DNA of 64,000 nt from Dehalococcoidia bacterium (GTDB lineage Bacteria > Chloroflexota > Dehalococcoidia > Lucifugimonadales > UBA3495): positions 730,961-794,960 of the forward strand of contig JAJDTP010000005.1 in assembly GCA_022827095.1 (NCBI GenBank). Reading direction: 5' to 3'. Below, one piece after another: positions 52,753 to 61,132 of the stretch. Each line of letters begins with the position of its first letter. Positions within the stretch are counted from its first letter, which is position 1. Below the pieces are notes generated by a model. It made no database searches. It was not told where the DNA came from and worked only from the letters and a program-made list of their open reading frames with translations. The translations under genes were made by a program, and so were the position numbers.

Positions 52753-52812
52753 AACCTTCCAGAGTGTGAACACTTACGGAATCACGGCGTCGTTGCCCGG
52801 CTGGGATGCGGG

Positions 52813-52821
52813 TGTTAGAAT
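52813..52821 (+). promoter_or_regulatory. Extended -10 promoter for the second PAC2 gene
   Basis: TGTTAGAAT fits TGnTAnAAT, 55 nt before the gene start at 52877, and lies 60 nt beyond the palindromic element. Confidence 0.5.
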
Positions 52822-52876
52822 TCCTGCCGTTGTGAATACGAAGGAATTTAGTCTACATAACAACAAGGATTGACCG

Positions 52877-53767
52877 ATGGCCTCTTTTGACGATTACGTT
52901 CTGGTCAGCCAATTACCGGAGCAGCCGGTCGAGCGCATGATCGCGGCATTTCGTGGGTGGCCAGACGCGGGAGACGCGGCCACGGCTACTCTGAACTATA
53001 TGCTCACCGCATTGGGAGCGCACAAATTCGCCGAGATAGATCCCGAGGAATTCTTTAATTTTGCGCAGGAGCGGCCACGGTCAACGCGAAGCAAGGATGG
53101 AATCAGGCATCTGCAATGGCCGGCCAACGAGTTTTACCTGTGGACCGGATCGGGTGAAGCCCCTCCCGTGGTCTTTTACCTGGGGACTGAACCGCATCTC
53201 AAGTGGCGCACGTTCTCCTCGTTGGTCGGTGATCTGGCGCGACAATGCGGGGTCAAATCAGTGGTCCATATCGGCGCCTTGCTGGACGCAGTCCCTCACA
53301 CGCGGCTAACCAAGTTCAGCGGCACGTCGACCAACCAGCGTATCCAGGCGGCTTTTGATCGCGCCAACGTCCGTACTTCCAACTACCAGGGGCCGTCCGG
53401 CATCACTTTGCCGGTGTCGGAATCGCTGGCCGCTCGAGGCATCAGCTACACATCTCTCTGGGGGCATGTCTCCCATTACTTGCACGCGACCCCCAATTTT
53501 CGCGTCGGCTTAGGGCTGGCGCAAAATTTGTCGGACATGCTGGGATTGCCTATCGATCTGGGCAGGCTCACAGTGATGGCGGAGGCCTTCGACCGCGAAG
53601 TGGAAAAGGTGATCGCTGACGACGATCAATTGGCACAATACATCGTCACTCTGGAAGAGAAATACGACGCCGCGGTCGGAGCCGAGGACATGCCCGACCC
53701 GGCGGATTTGGTTCGGGATCTGGAACGATTCCTCAGGGCGGAACGGATGGGAGGCGGCGACAGCTGA
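52877..53767 (+). CDS. PAC2 family protein (copy 2)
   Basis: A 296-residue PAC2-family protein. It has FRGWPDAGDAATATLNYM at the N-terminus, HIGALLDAVPHTRLTK at about residue 137, NYQGPSGITLPVSE and the YTSLWGHVSHYLHATPN segment. These match the first PAC2 protein (58-969) only weakly, so the two are old paralogues. It is transcribed from its own promoter. Function in bacteria is unknown; archaeal and eukaryotic relatives assist proteasome assembly. Confidence 0.78.
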   Translation: MASFDDYVLVSQLPEQPVERMIAAFRGWPDAGDAATATLNYMLTALGAHKFAEIDPEEFFNFAQERPRSTRSKDGIRHLQWPANEFYLWTGSGEAPPVVFYLGTEPHLKWRTFSSLVGDLARQCGVKSVVHIGALLDAVPHTRLTKFSGTSTNQRIQAAFDRANVRTSNYQGPSGITLPVSESLAARGISYTSLWGHVSHYLHATPNFRVGLGLAQNLSDMLGLPIDLGRLTVMAEAFDREVEKVIADDDQLAQYIVTLEEKYDAAVGAEDMPDPADLVRDLERFLRAERMGGGDS

Positions 53768-53951
53768 CTGCCCGCTTCGGTTCGTGCAGACGTTCGGAGC
53801 GACATCTTCCGAATGAGGTTCGGGGCTGACCGGTGGTTACCATCCGTCGGGATGGAGTAGTCACTCGGGCCGGTTGTGTCCGGGTTGCCCGCACTGAACG
53901 CGGGGCGTATAGTCTGGCTGTCGCCGAACACGGCGTGATGAGGACAAAACG

Positions 53952-54605
53952 ATGATCTTCGATTGGCCGACCCGGATGCAGCAAATGGCCGATTTTATGG
54001 GCTTCTCCGAGGAGGATCTGGAATTGGTCCGGGCTAGTGGGCCGATCCTGTTGGACCGTGCTGACGAGCTGACCTCGGCGGTGTACGACCACTTCCTGCA
54101 GTTTCCCCAAACGGCACGGTTCTTCTTGACCCTGGAGGGTGAAATCGACCAGACCCGGCTGGACCGACGCAAGCACAGCCTGGCGCGCTGGCTCAGGCAC
54201 AGTATCGATTTCCAACTGGACGAGCAGTTCCCGGTATTTCTCTTGGCCATGGGCGTGGTTCACAGCAACCCGTCGCTGGAGCGAGGCTACCTCGGGTCGG
54301 TGCCGGCCAGGTTCATGATTGGCACGATGTCATTCGCGCAGACGGCTTTCGCCAACATACTGCTCGAGGAGATGTCAGACCCAGTGCAGGCGCTCCGGAC
54401 CTCCAGCGCCTGGAACAAGCTGCTCATGCTGCAGTTGGACGTGCTGCTGGCCGGCTACGTCACCGAGACGCCAACGCCGGCAACGGAACCACCCGCGCCC
54501 GATGTTGATGAACCGGACGCGGAACCCCAGGGAATGCGCCGAGTGCTCACGAACATCCTGGACGGAAATCGGGCCAACGGCAACGCCGACGGCCATTCCG
54601 AGTAA
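53952..54605 (+). CDS. Protoglobin-domain heme protein
   Basis: A 217-residue protein with a single protoglobin/globin-coupled-sensor domain over about residues 15-170. The helical pattern (EEDLELVRASGPILLDRADELTSAVYDHFL) matches the family, and the His of MGVVHSNPSLERGYLG, about residue 104, is the likely proximal heme ligand. The tail from 170 on is Pro/Glu-rich with no output domain, unlike HemAT-type chemotaxis sensors. TATAGT lies 38 nt upstream as a possible -10. It is cotranscribed with the AroQ-like gene 17 nt downstream. Probably binds oxygen or nitric oxide. Confidence 0.82.
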   Translation: MIFDWPTRMQQMADFMGFSEEDLELVRASGPILLDRADELTSAVYDHFLQFPQTARFFLTLEGEIDQTRLDRRKHSLARWLRHSIDFQLDEQFPVFLLAMGVVHSNPSLERGYLGSVPARFMIGTMSFAQTAFANILLEEMSDPVQALRTSSAWNKLLMLQLDVLLAGYVTETPTPATEPPAPDVDEPDAEPQGMRRVLTNILDGNRANGNADGHSE

Positions 54606-54622
54606 CCTCAAGGAGACGGACA

Positions 54623-55051
54623 ATGACCAAAGTGCTGGTGATCCAGGGTGCTGGGATGAATATGCGCGGCAAGGTACAGGTCGAGATCTTCGGCCCGAAC
54701 ACGCTGGAGCAGATGAACGAGCAGATCCGGGGCTACGGCGAGAGCCTGGGCATCGACGTGAAGATCGTTCACTCCAACGTCGAAGGCGAGGTGGTGAACG
54801 CGTTGTACGACGCTTGGGAAGATGGCTACGATGCCTGCCTGATCAATCCGGCCGGTTACACCACTGTGAACGGGCCGCTGCGCGGAGCGATTCAGCAGGT
54901 CCCCATGCCGGTGATCGAAGTACACGCCAGCAACCCGACGGCTCGCGGCACGGTGTCAGCCGTCCTGCCGGTTAGCAAGGGATGCGTCTACGGGTTCGGC
55001 GTGTACGGTTACTATCTGGCTATGGAGGCGGTGAAACACACCGTCGAATAG
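54623..55051 (+). CDS. Type II 3-dehydroquinate dehydratase-like protein
   Basis: A 142-residue protein of the AroQ (type II dehydroquinase) fold. The strands and loops match: LVIQGAGMNMRG, INPAGYTT, VIEVHASN and GYYLAMEAV. The residues used in catalysis differ, however. The Tyr of the canonical (R)EPxxYG loop is Phe here (VEIFG), and the second Arg of the HxREExR segment is lost (TARGTVSA). Glu and His of EVH are kept. The protein may have another activity or be inactive. GGAG lies 10 nt before the start. It follows the protoglobin gene directly. Confidence 0.8.
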   Translation: MTKVLVIQGAGMNMRGKVQVEIFGPNTLEQMNEQIRGYGESLGIDVKIVHSNVEGEVVNALYDAWEDGYDACLINPAGYTTVNGPLRGAIQQVPMPVIEVHASNPTARGTVSAVLPVSKGCVYGFGVYGYYLAMEAVKHTVE

Positions 55052-55069
55052 CCTCCCGGCGACGCCGGG

Positions 55070-55261
55070 CTACTCGCAGCGGAGGCAGCGGACGTCCTTG
55101 AAAACCCGGTCGTGGATGTCGGGGTTGACGAGGATGTAGTCCATGACGATGCGGACGACCTTGCCCTCGTCGGCGATGTTGTACTTTTCCTTGGAAGAGT
55201 TGATGAGGCCGATGTGCTCGGCGTTGACGTCCACGGTGAGTGCGGTTTTGGTGCCGGCCAT
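55070..55261 (-). CDS. Small uncharacterised protein, 63 aa
   Basis: A 63-residue protein with a start preceded by AGGAG 10 nt upstream, so it is probably expressed. It has a short beta segment (TALTVDVNAEHIGLI), a helix (NSSKEKYNIADEGKVVRIVMDYILV) and a C-terminal CLRCE. It has the size and pattern of ribbon-helix-helix proteins, but I cannot make a firm assignment. Convergent with the AroQ-like gene, 18 nt apart. Confidence 0.6.
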   Translation of the reverse strand: MAGTKTALTVDVNAEHIGLINSSKEKYNIADEGKVVRIVMDYILVNPDIHDRVFKDVRCLRCE

Positions 55262-55638
55262 GATTCAGAGCTCCTGGTAGTTGGGAGTGGAGTGGGCGAC
55301 CAGCCGGGTCGCTGGGCGCGTCGGCATAGGATAGCGGCACGGAACGGAGTAGTTCAACCGGCGACTGATACCTGATGGCCAAATTACATCACGGCCGATC
55401 CCGTGTTCGCAGAAGCAGGGCACCCGCCTCAGTTGCCGGGTTGATCCGTTACGCCGTGCAATACACACCGAACCAGCGCGCCCGGCATGTGGCTTTTAGA
55501 CCCTCGGGAACTGCAACGGGTTGAGTGGAGGCCGTACGAACCAATCAGTCCGAATCACGGGCATGGGCGTAGGGAAATAAGGGAGCGTGCAGGTCTAGAC
55601 TTAGCCCCCAACAGACTCGCGACATCTGGAGTAAAGCC
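55262..55638. other. Gene-free stretch upstream of the zinc-ribbon gene
   Basis: No reading frame with domain signal or ribosome-binding site is visible on either strand. No repeat or terminator is recognised. It holds the leaders of the 63-aa gene (minus) and the zinc-ribbon gene (plus). Confidence 0.5.
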
Positions 55639-55857
55639 ATGGCGATCACAAGAGCGACCTACGTATGCGCCAAGTGTGGGCACACCGAGTACGAGACGGA
55701 CGAATTTCGCGCCACCGGCGGAAATTTCGCAAAGCTCTTCGACGTCCAGAACAAGAAATTCACGACGCTGTCATGCAAGCAGTGCGGGTACACCGAAATT
55801 TACAAGGGCAGCACGTCGAAACTGGGCAACGTGTTTGATTTCTTCGCTGGTGGTTAG
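55639..55857 (+). CDS. Zinc-ribbon protein (COG3478-like)
   Basis: A 72-residue protein with two CxxC knuckles, YVCAKCGHTE and LSCKQCGYTE, that should bind one zinc. The intervening TDEFRATGGNFAKLFDVQNKKF and the ending GNVFDFFAGG match a small predicted nucleic-acid-binding family (COG3478, YpzJ-like). Function is not established. It ends 30 nt before a strong terminator and is transcribed alone. Confidence 0.83.
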   Translation: MAITRATYVCAKCGHTEYETDEFRATGGNFAKLFDVQNKKFTTLSCKQCGYTEIYKGSTSKLGNVFDFFAGG

Positions 55858-55887
55858 TCTGGGCTGGGCTGCATCGGTCAAAAGTAC

Positions 55888-55915
55888 GCCCTCCGCCTCA
55901 GGCGGAGGGCATTTT
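55888..55915 (+). terminator. Rho-independent terminator after the zinc-ribbon gene
   Basis: GCCCTCCGCC / GGCGGAGGGC form a perfect 10-bp stem with loop TCA, followed by ATTTTC. It lies between the zinc-ribbon gene and the convergent tRNA-Glu. Confidence 0.85.
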
Positions 55916-55922
55916 CATGTGC

Positions 55923-56001
55923 TGGTACCCCGGATGGGCTTCGATCCCATGATCTCCACCTTGAAAGGGTGGCGTCCTTGACCAGGCTAGACGACCGGGG
56001 C
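55923..56001 (-). tRNA. tRNA-Glu (TTC anticodon)
   Basis: On the minus strand the gene begins GCCCCGG and ends CCGGGGT-A-CCA, giving a 7-bp acceptor stem (first pair G-U) with an encoded CCA. The anticodon arm is CCACC-CTTTCAA-GGTGG, with TTC as anticodon, and a 5-bp stem. The D arm GTCGTCTAGCCTGGTCAAGGAC is as in bacterial tRNA-Glu. Confidence 0.9.
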
Positions 56002-56051
56002 GTTTGGCGCGGTGACAACCACGTGGATTCAGTTTACCACAGGGGCCGGTT

Positions 56052-57080
56052 TTACGGGTAAACGGCCAGTGACTCCAGGGACATTTCCTCCGGAAAGCCG
56101 CACATGAGGTTCATGTTCTGGACAGCCTGTCCGGCGGCACCCTTGACCAGGTTGTCGAGGCAGCTGATCACGATGAGCCGGTTGGTGCGCGTATCAACCA
56201 CCGGGTACACGAGGCACTGGTTATTGCCCAGGGTCTGCTTGGTCTGCGGCGGCGCGCTGGTCACCTGTACGAAAGTATCATCGGCGTAGAATTCCTGGTA
56301 GATTCCGCGGATGCGCGCGTTCGCGTCCGGGTCCTGTGCGATGGTGCCCTGGAGCGGCGCGTAGCAGGAACTGAGGATGCCCCGAGTCATCGGGATCAGG
56401 TGGGTCAGGAAGGTGAGGTTCACCGGATCCTCAGCAATCGAATCGAGTTCCTGGCTGATCTCGGGCAGATGGCGATGGCCATTGACGGAGTACGCCATCA
56501 CGTTTTCATTCACTTCAGAAAAGTGGGTGGTCATGCTGAGGGTGCGGCCGGCGCCGGAAACCCCGGATTTGCTATCGACGATGATGTCGTTGCCGATGAG
56601 GTCGTTCTGGATGGCCGGAGCCAGCGCGAGGATGGCGCTGCTGGGATAGCAGCCGGGATTGGCCACGAGGCGGGCATCAGCCACCGCCTCCCGGTTCAAC
56701 TCGGTGAGCCCGTAAACCGCCTCCTCCAAGTAGGTGGGGTCCGGGTGGTCGACGCCGTACCACTGGCTATAGACGTCGGCCTGCTTGAGGCGGAAATCGG
56801 CGGAGATATCAACCACCTTGACCCCCTGCTCCAGCAGCGGGATGCACGCTTCCGCGCTGGCCTTGTGGGGCAGGGCGGAAAAGACGAGGTCGAGGTCATC
56901 GCACAGGTCTGCGGTGATATCGAGGTCCATGTTGTCCAGGTGTGGAAACACTTCCCCCAGGGGTTGGCCGGCGGCGCTGCGTCCAGTGACCGAGGCGATT
57001 TCCACTTCGGGGTGATGGCGCAGGATGCGGACGAGTTCGCACCCGGCGTATCCGGTGACGTTGATGATTCCGACTTTCAC
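56052..57080 (-). CDS. argC: N-acetyl-gamma-glutamyl-phosphate reductase
   Basis: Third enzyme of arginine biosynthesis, reducing N-acetylglutamyl phosphate to the semialdehyde. The 342-residue protein starts with the NADP-binding KVGIINVTGYAGCELVRIL and has the catalytic Cys in VANPGCYPSSAI. The second region GVSGAGRTLSMTTHFSEVNENVMAY and the GHRHLPEI motif are also present. GTG 57080 overlaps the nth stop (GTGA) and has AAGGAG 8 nt upstream. No other arg genes are in the window. Confidence 0.95.
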   Translation of the reverse strand: MKVGIINVTGYAGCELVRILRHHPEVEIASVTGRSAAGQPLGEVFPHLDNMDLDITADLCDDLDLVFSALPHKASAEACIPLLEQGVKVVDISADFRLKQADVYSQWYGVDHPDPTYLEEAVYGLTELNREAVADARLVANPGCYPSSAILALAPAIQNDLIGNDIIVDSKSGVSGAGRTLSMTTHFSEVNENVMAYSVNGHRHLPEISQELDSIAEDPVNLTFLTHLIPMTRGILSSCYAPLQGTIAQDPDANARIRGIYQEFYADDTFVQVTSAPPQTKQTLGNNQCLVYPVVDTRTNRLIVISCLDNLVKGAAGQAVQNMNLMCGFPEEMSLESLAVYP

Positions 57081-57952
57081 GGTTGGATCTCCTTGACGAC
57101 CTGGGTGTGAGGAACGGGCGTGGGGGCATCCTTGCGTCGTCGGCGACGCCCCGGGGCCTGGCCGTCCGGGCGATCATTGTCAGCGGTTTCGCGCGACACG
57201 GGATCGGTTTCAGCGGGCTCGGCGCTGACGGCTGCCTGCCGTATCGCCTCTTCATCGCGCGACGGGCAGCCGTAGCTCACGACGCAATCGCCGCATCGGG
57301 GACGCTGCGCCTTGCACACTTGCCTCCCGTGGGTGATGAAAGCGGCGTGGAACGGATACACATCCTCCGGCGGCATGGCCGCCTCCAGAACCTCGTGGGC
57401 CTTGTCGGCGTTGACCTTGGGCCCGATGATGCCGAGGCGCTGGCTGACGCGAAAAATATGCGTGTCGACAGCCATGGCCGGCATGCCCAGGGAGAAGCTG
57501 AGGATAATGCCGGCCGATTTCGGCCCGATGCCGGGCAACTGCCGCAGCCACTTCCGGGCTTCGTCCATGGGCATCTCGGCGAGGAAGTGGAGGTCCAGCG
57601 AGCCTTGGTTCAACTCCAGGATCATGCCCAGCACATCCTTGATGCGGGGTGCCTTGACGCGCGCCAACCCGCCGCCGGATATCGCTTCCTCGATTTCTGC
57701 GACCTCGGCTTCGGCCACCGCTTCCAGCGTACCGAAGGTGTGCATCAGATTGCGGAAAGCCCGCTCGGAGTTCCGGTCCGACGTGTGCTGGGACAGGATG
57801 GTGAACACCAGCTCGTGGGCCGGGTCCAGACGCGGCTCGTTTTCGAACGGCCCGTACGCCTCGGTAAGCAGCCGGATGGCGTCTGAAATGGCGACGCCGG
57901 GCTTTTTGGACCGGCGAGATTGGCGTGTTTTAGCGGCGGTTTTCGGGGGCAT
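57077..57952 (-). CDS. nth: Endonuclease III
   Basis: A DNA glycosylase/AP lyase that removes oxidised pyrimidines. The 291-residue protein has the helix-hairpin-helix LPGIGPKSAG with the catalytic Lys, the VDTHIFRVSQRLG segment with the Asp, and a 4Fe-4S cluster CKAQRPRCGDCVVSYGC (C-x6-C-x2-C-x5-C). About 50 extra, Arg- and Pro-rich residues follow the cluster. Its stop overlaps argC by GTGA, so the two are coupled. Confidence 0.94.
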   Translation of the reverse strand: MPPKTAAKTRQSRRSKKPGVAISDAIRLLTEAYGPFENEPRLDPAHELVFTILSQHTSDRNSERAFRNLMHTFGTLEAVAEAEVAEIEEAISGGGLARVKAPRIKDVLGMILELNQGSLDLHFLAEMPMDEARKWLRQLPGIGPKSAGIILSFSLGMPAMAVDTHIFRVSQRLGIIGPKVNADKAHEVLEAAMPPEDVYPFHAAFITHGRQVCKAQRPRCGDCVVSYGCPSRDEEAIRQAAVSAEPAETDPVSRETADNDRPDGQAPGRRRRRKDAPTPVPHTQVVKEIQP

Positions 57953-58079
57953 GATGGCTCATTACTCGGTGCAAAAGAGACACCGGGATTTTAGCACAGG
58001 GCGATCTCGGCAAGTGAAGCCTCCACGCTTAGCGATCAGCATTCCGGTCACCGGCGCGATCGTTCGTCGTTCGATGGCA

Positions 58080-59381
58080 TCAGGCGGGTCCGGGCTGGGA
58101 CTGGGGACGGCTCTCGGGCGGCGGCTGGGAAGGCCGAGTGACCAATGGCGTTAAGAACAGCACCGGCAGGGAGATGGCAATGCAGGCCAGGGCGTTGACC
58201 GTGACCGACCACTGGATCCCGATTTGATCGCCGAGCCAACCCATGAACACCCCGCCTGGCGGGGTGCCGATGCCGATGCACAGGCTCTGCAAACCCACCA
58301 TGCGGCCCCGCATCTCCGGCGGCGACGACCGCATGGTGATGGCTCCTTGCATCGTCCCGAAACAGGACATGCCAATCCCGCTGAGGACCAGTATGGCGAA
58401 TGTAACACCGTACCATGGCGACCAGACAAAGACTGTTGACAGCACCATCGCGGTGAACGCGCCGGCGGCGAAAATGCGCCCGTGGTAGCGCACCGTTCCC
58501 ACGGACGCCAGGATAAAGGCCGTTACCAGTTGGCCTACGGCCTCCGCCGCCGCCAGTAGACCGATCAGGGTTTCGCCGACCTCCAGATGATCTCGCCCAA
58601 TGGCCGGCACGAACTGGCGGGCCGGGAAGGTCAGGCCGTTAATCATTATGGTAATGAAGAGCATCCCCATCAGTTGCCGGTGATTGAACGCCGCGCGAAC
58701 CACGTCACCCAGGCTGTTCCAGATGGGTTCCACCCGCCCTTGCCGTTCCACCCGGGGGATGCGCACCCGGATTGCCAACGCCATGGATGCCACGTGCATG
58801 GCCACGACCAAGACATAGGTCCAAGTGTAGCCAGCATAGTGAGGCCAAAGATACGCGACGTGCTCGACGAGGAAACCGCCGACGAAGGGGCCAATCATGC
58901 GTCCCACGGTGCCGCTCATGGAGTCGATGGACAAGGCGTTGACCACCCGGCGTTCTCCCACTATGTCGAAGATCGCGGTACGTCGGGCCGGGTCTTCCAG
59001 GGCGCGGCTGATGCCCTGTAGCAGCATGGCGGCGAAAATGTGCCACGGCGCGATCAGTCCGAAGAGCAGGAGAACGAACAGCGCGATACCGGCCCCGGCC
59101 TTGATTGCAAGCGAACTGAACCAGATTTTCTTGCGGTCGAAGCGATCGGCGATGATGCCGGTGAACGGTGAGAATATGGGCCGGGGCAGGTTCTCAAAGG
59201 CCAGCACCAGCACCAGCATCAGGGCGGAATTGGTCAGGGAATAGACGAGCAGGCTGGTGACCAGCAACTCCATCCAACGGGTCAGCTCAGCGACGTTCAC
59301 CACGTACCAGATGGCCCGAAAACGAGGATTGCCGAGAACCTCAAGCATCGGCGATGTAGGACGGACGCCAAAGCGTGCCAT
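58080..59381 (-). CDS. MFS exporter (MFS_3/EntS-like)
   Basis: A 433-residue membrane transporter with about 11-12 helices. It has NLPRPIFSPFTGIIADRFDRKKIWF in the loop between helices 2 and 3, the MFS_3 (enterobactin-exporter-like) signature, and SSPPEMRGRMVGLQSLCIGIGTPPGG later. The transported substance is unknown. ATG 59381 is preferred because GGAG lies 8 nt upstream; it is within an inverted repeat. The C-terminus is Pro-rich. Stands alone between nth (minus) and the divergent sulfotransferase. Confidence 0.88.
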   Translation of the reverse strand: MARFGVRPTSPMLEVLGNPRFRAIWYVVNVAELTRWMELLVTSLLVYSLTNSALMLVLVLAFENLPRPIFSPFTGIIADRFDRKKIWFSSLAIKAGAGIALFVLLLFGLIAPWHIFAAMLLQGISRALEDPARRTAIFDIVGERRVVNALSIDSMSGTVGRMIGPFVGGFLVEHVAYLWPHYAGYTWTYVLVVAMHVASMALAIRVRIPRVERQGRVEPIWNSLGDVVRAAFNHRQLMGMLFITIMINGLTFPARQFVPAIGRDHLEVGETLIGLLAAAEAVGQLVTAFILASVGTVRYHGRIFAAGAFTAMVLSTVFVWSPWYGVTFAILVLSGIGMSCFGTMQGAITMRSSPPEMRGRMVGLQSLCIGIGTPPGGVFMGWLGDQIGIQWSVTVNALACIAISLPVLFLTPLVTRPSQPPPESRPQSQPGPA

Positions 59382-59386
59382 GCGAA

Positions 59387-59408
59387 ACACTCCGCGCCGG
59401 CGGAGTGT
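59387..59408 (-). promoter_or_regulatory. Hairpin that can sequester the MFS gene ribosome-binding site
   Basis: On the minus strand ACACTCCGC and GCGGAGTGT form a 9-bp perfect stem with a 4-nt loop. The GGAG of the ribosome-binding site is in the second arm, so it would be paired when the hairpin forms. This suggests translational control, but the trigger is not visible. Confidence 0.5.
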
Positions 59409-59749
59409 GGCCCGCGAGCACGGGGCGATTTTACACGGCATTCACGCTGGCCGCGTGCTTGCGCTGTGACCGCCCAGAGCCAAAACCGCAGGCGAGGCAA
59501 CGGCCGCGACACAGGATGGGGCAGCGCGAGTTCATTGATGGACCGACGATGGACCGACGACGCGTGCAGGGACGGGCCAGGTACCGTGTCTGGGGCATCA
59601 AAACCGGTGCGCTCAAACTGCCGAACTCCATCGAGTGAGCCCGCGTACATGCCGAAATGCATACGGAATTGACAACACGAGCAGGGCCGATATCATCGGC
59701 CTACCCCTCGCATATAAGCAAAGTATCCAATGATACAGGAGCCGGTAAC
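59409..59749. other. Intergenic leader of the sulfotransferase gene
   Basis: No gene or recognised repeat between the hairpin and the sulfotransferase start. GTATCC and ATGATAC in this stretch are the only short inverted motif seen (59723-59736). Confidence 0.4.
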
Positions 59750-60967
59750 ATGGCCAGCCCGAGACTGACCAATCAGCCGTCCGAGACCAGCCGGTTCTGG
59801 CGTTTCCGTCGGGTCGGTTACCGTCCGAGTGAAACCGCCGGATCAGCGACCTTTACCTCGGGTTTTAACAGCTTTTTGACCACGGGGAGTCTTTCCCTGG
59901 CGCTGCGTTTGGGTTTCAAGCACGGAGTCGACCGCGAGTTCATGGCGCGATACCTGGGCCTCCTGTTTTGCAACGCGCTTTTTTCGCCCATGCGGTTGTG
60001 GCAGAGCATGGCCTACAGCGGGCGAATCGCTCGTGAAGAACTGCATCCGGAACCGCTTTTCCTGCTGGGGTTCTGGCGGTCCGGCACCACGCTGCTGCAC
60101 AACCTGCTTTCCATGGACCCTCGATGGGGATTCGTGAACACCTACCAGGCAGCAATGCCGGACGTTTTCCTGGCCGGGCAGAACCGGGTGCGCCGGATGA
60201 TAGAGAAGAGCCTCCCGCCAAACCGGGGCGTGGATAACATTCCCGTGGATTTCGCGATGCCCCAGGAAGAAGAGATCGCCATGATGTGCAGTTCAGGGCT
60301 CAGCCCCTACGCCTACCTGCACTTCCCGCGCACCGCGCAGGGCTCGCTGGACTACCTGTTTGCGAAGGAACGGCTGGATGCCAAAGAACTGGAACAATGG
60401 CAGCGGGAATACATGAAGCTTCTGCGGACCGCCAGTTACAACATGGGTGGCAAACCCCTGTTACTGAAATCGCCCTCCAATACCAGCCGGATCACTGCGT
60501 TGCTGGAATTGTTCCCCAATGCGAAGTTTGCCTACATCCAGCGCGATCCATACGACACGGTACGATCCTACGAGCGGCTGATCAGGCTGATGAACGACTG
60601 GCACGCCCTGCAGCGAGCGGACTTCGACGGGTTGCTCACGAAACAACTTGAGGTCTATCGTGACATGGCCACGGCCTACCTGGGCCAGCGCGAGTTAATC
60701 CCGGACGGGCGTCTGGTGGAGATACGGTACGAGGAGCTGGAGCACGACAAGGTGGGACAGGTACGGCGCATTTACGACGCGCTGGGGTTGGAAGGCTACG
60801 CCGAATTCGAGCCAGGATTGACCGAATACGTGGCGTCGATAGAGGGCTTCGAGAAGAATCCATCTCACGTGAGCGACCAGGTGATCGAGGCTGTCAACGA
60901 GTACGTCCCGTTCCTGGTCACAGAGTATGGTTACGAGCGCAGAGGGACTTCGGGCGCCGGTGTCTGA
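59750..60967 (+). CDS. Sulfotransferase family protein
   Basis: A 405-residue PAPS-dependent sulfotransferase, which moves a sulfo group to an acceptor alcohol or amine. FLLGFWRSGTTLLHNLLSMD at about residue 105 is the 5'-phosphosulfate loop. KPLLLKSPSNTSRI and YIQRDPYDTVRSYERL form the 3'-phosphate site, as in the PF13469 group. The acceptor substrate cannot be named. ATG 59750 has AGGAG 8 nt upstream. It is probably on its own transcript; an esterase gene follows 165 nt later. Confidence 0.88.
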   Translation: MASPRLTNQPSETSRFWRFRRVGYRPSETAGSATFTSGFNSFLTTGSLSLALRLGFKHGVDREFMARYLGLLFCNALFSPMRLWQSMAYSGRIAREELHPEPLFLLGFWRSGTTLLHNLLSMDPRWGFVNTYQAAMPDVFLAGQNRVRRMIEKSLPPNRGVDNIPVDFAMPQEEEIAMMCSSGLSPYAYLHFPRTAQGSLDYLFAKERLDAKELEQWQREYMKLLRTASYNMGGKPLLLKSPSNTSRITALLELFPNAKFAYIQRDPYDTVRSYERLIRLMNDWHALQRADFDGLLTKQLEVYRDMATAYLGQRELIPDGRLVEIRYEELEHDKVGQVRRIYDALGLEGYAEFEPGLTEYVASIEGFEKNPSHVSDQVIEAVNEYVPFLVTEYGYERRGTSGAGV

Positions 60968-61132
60968 AGCCTCCGTGATAACATTTGTTCAAGGCTAACC
61001 CTGCGCTCCGGCCGGGTTCGCGTTACTGGGTCGGATTAATCCGTTCGAGTGCTTCAGTATCGCTACGGCTCGTGAGATGAGCCGGCAATTCCGTGCAGGG
61101 TGCGCACCCAATCGCAGACAGGAGGGACGGAC

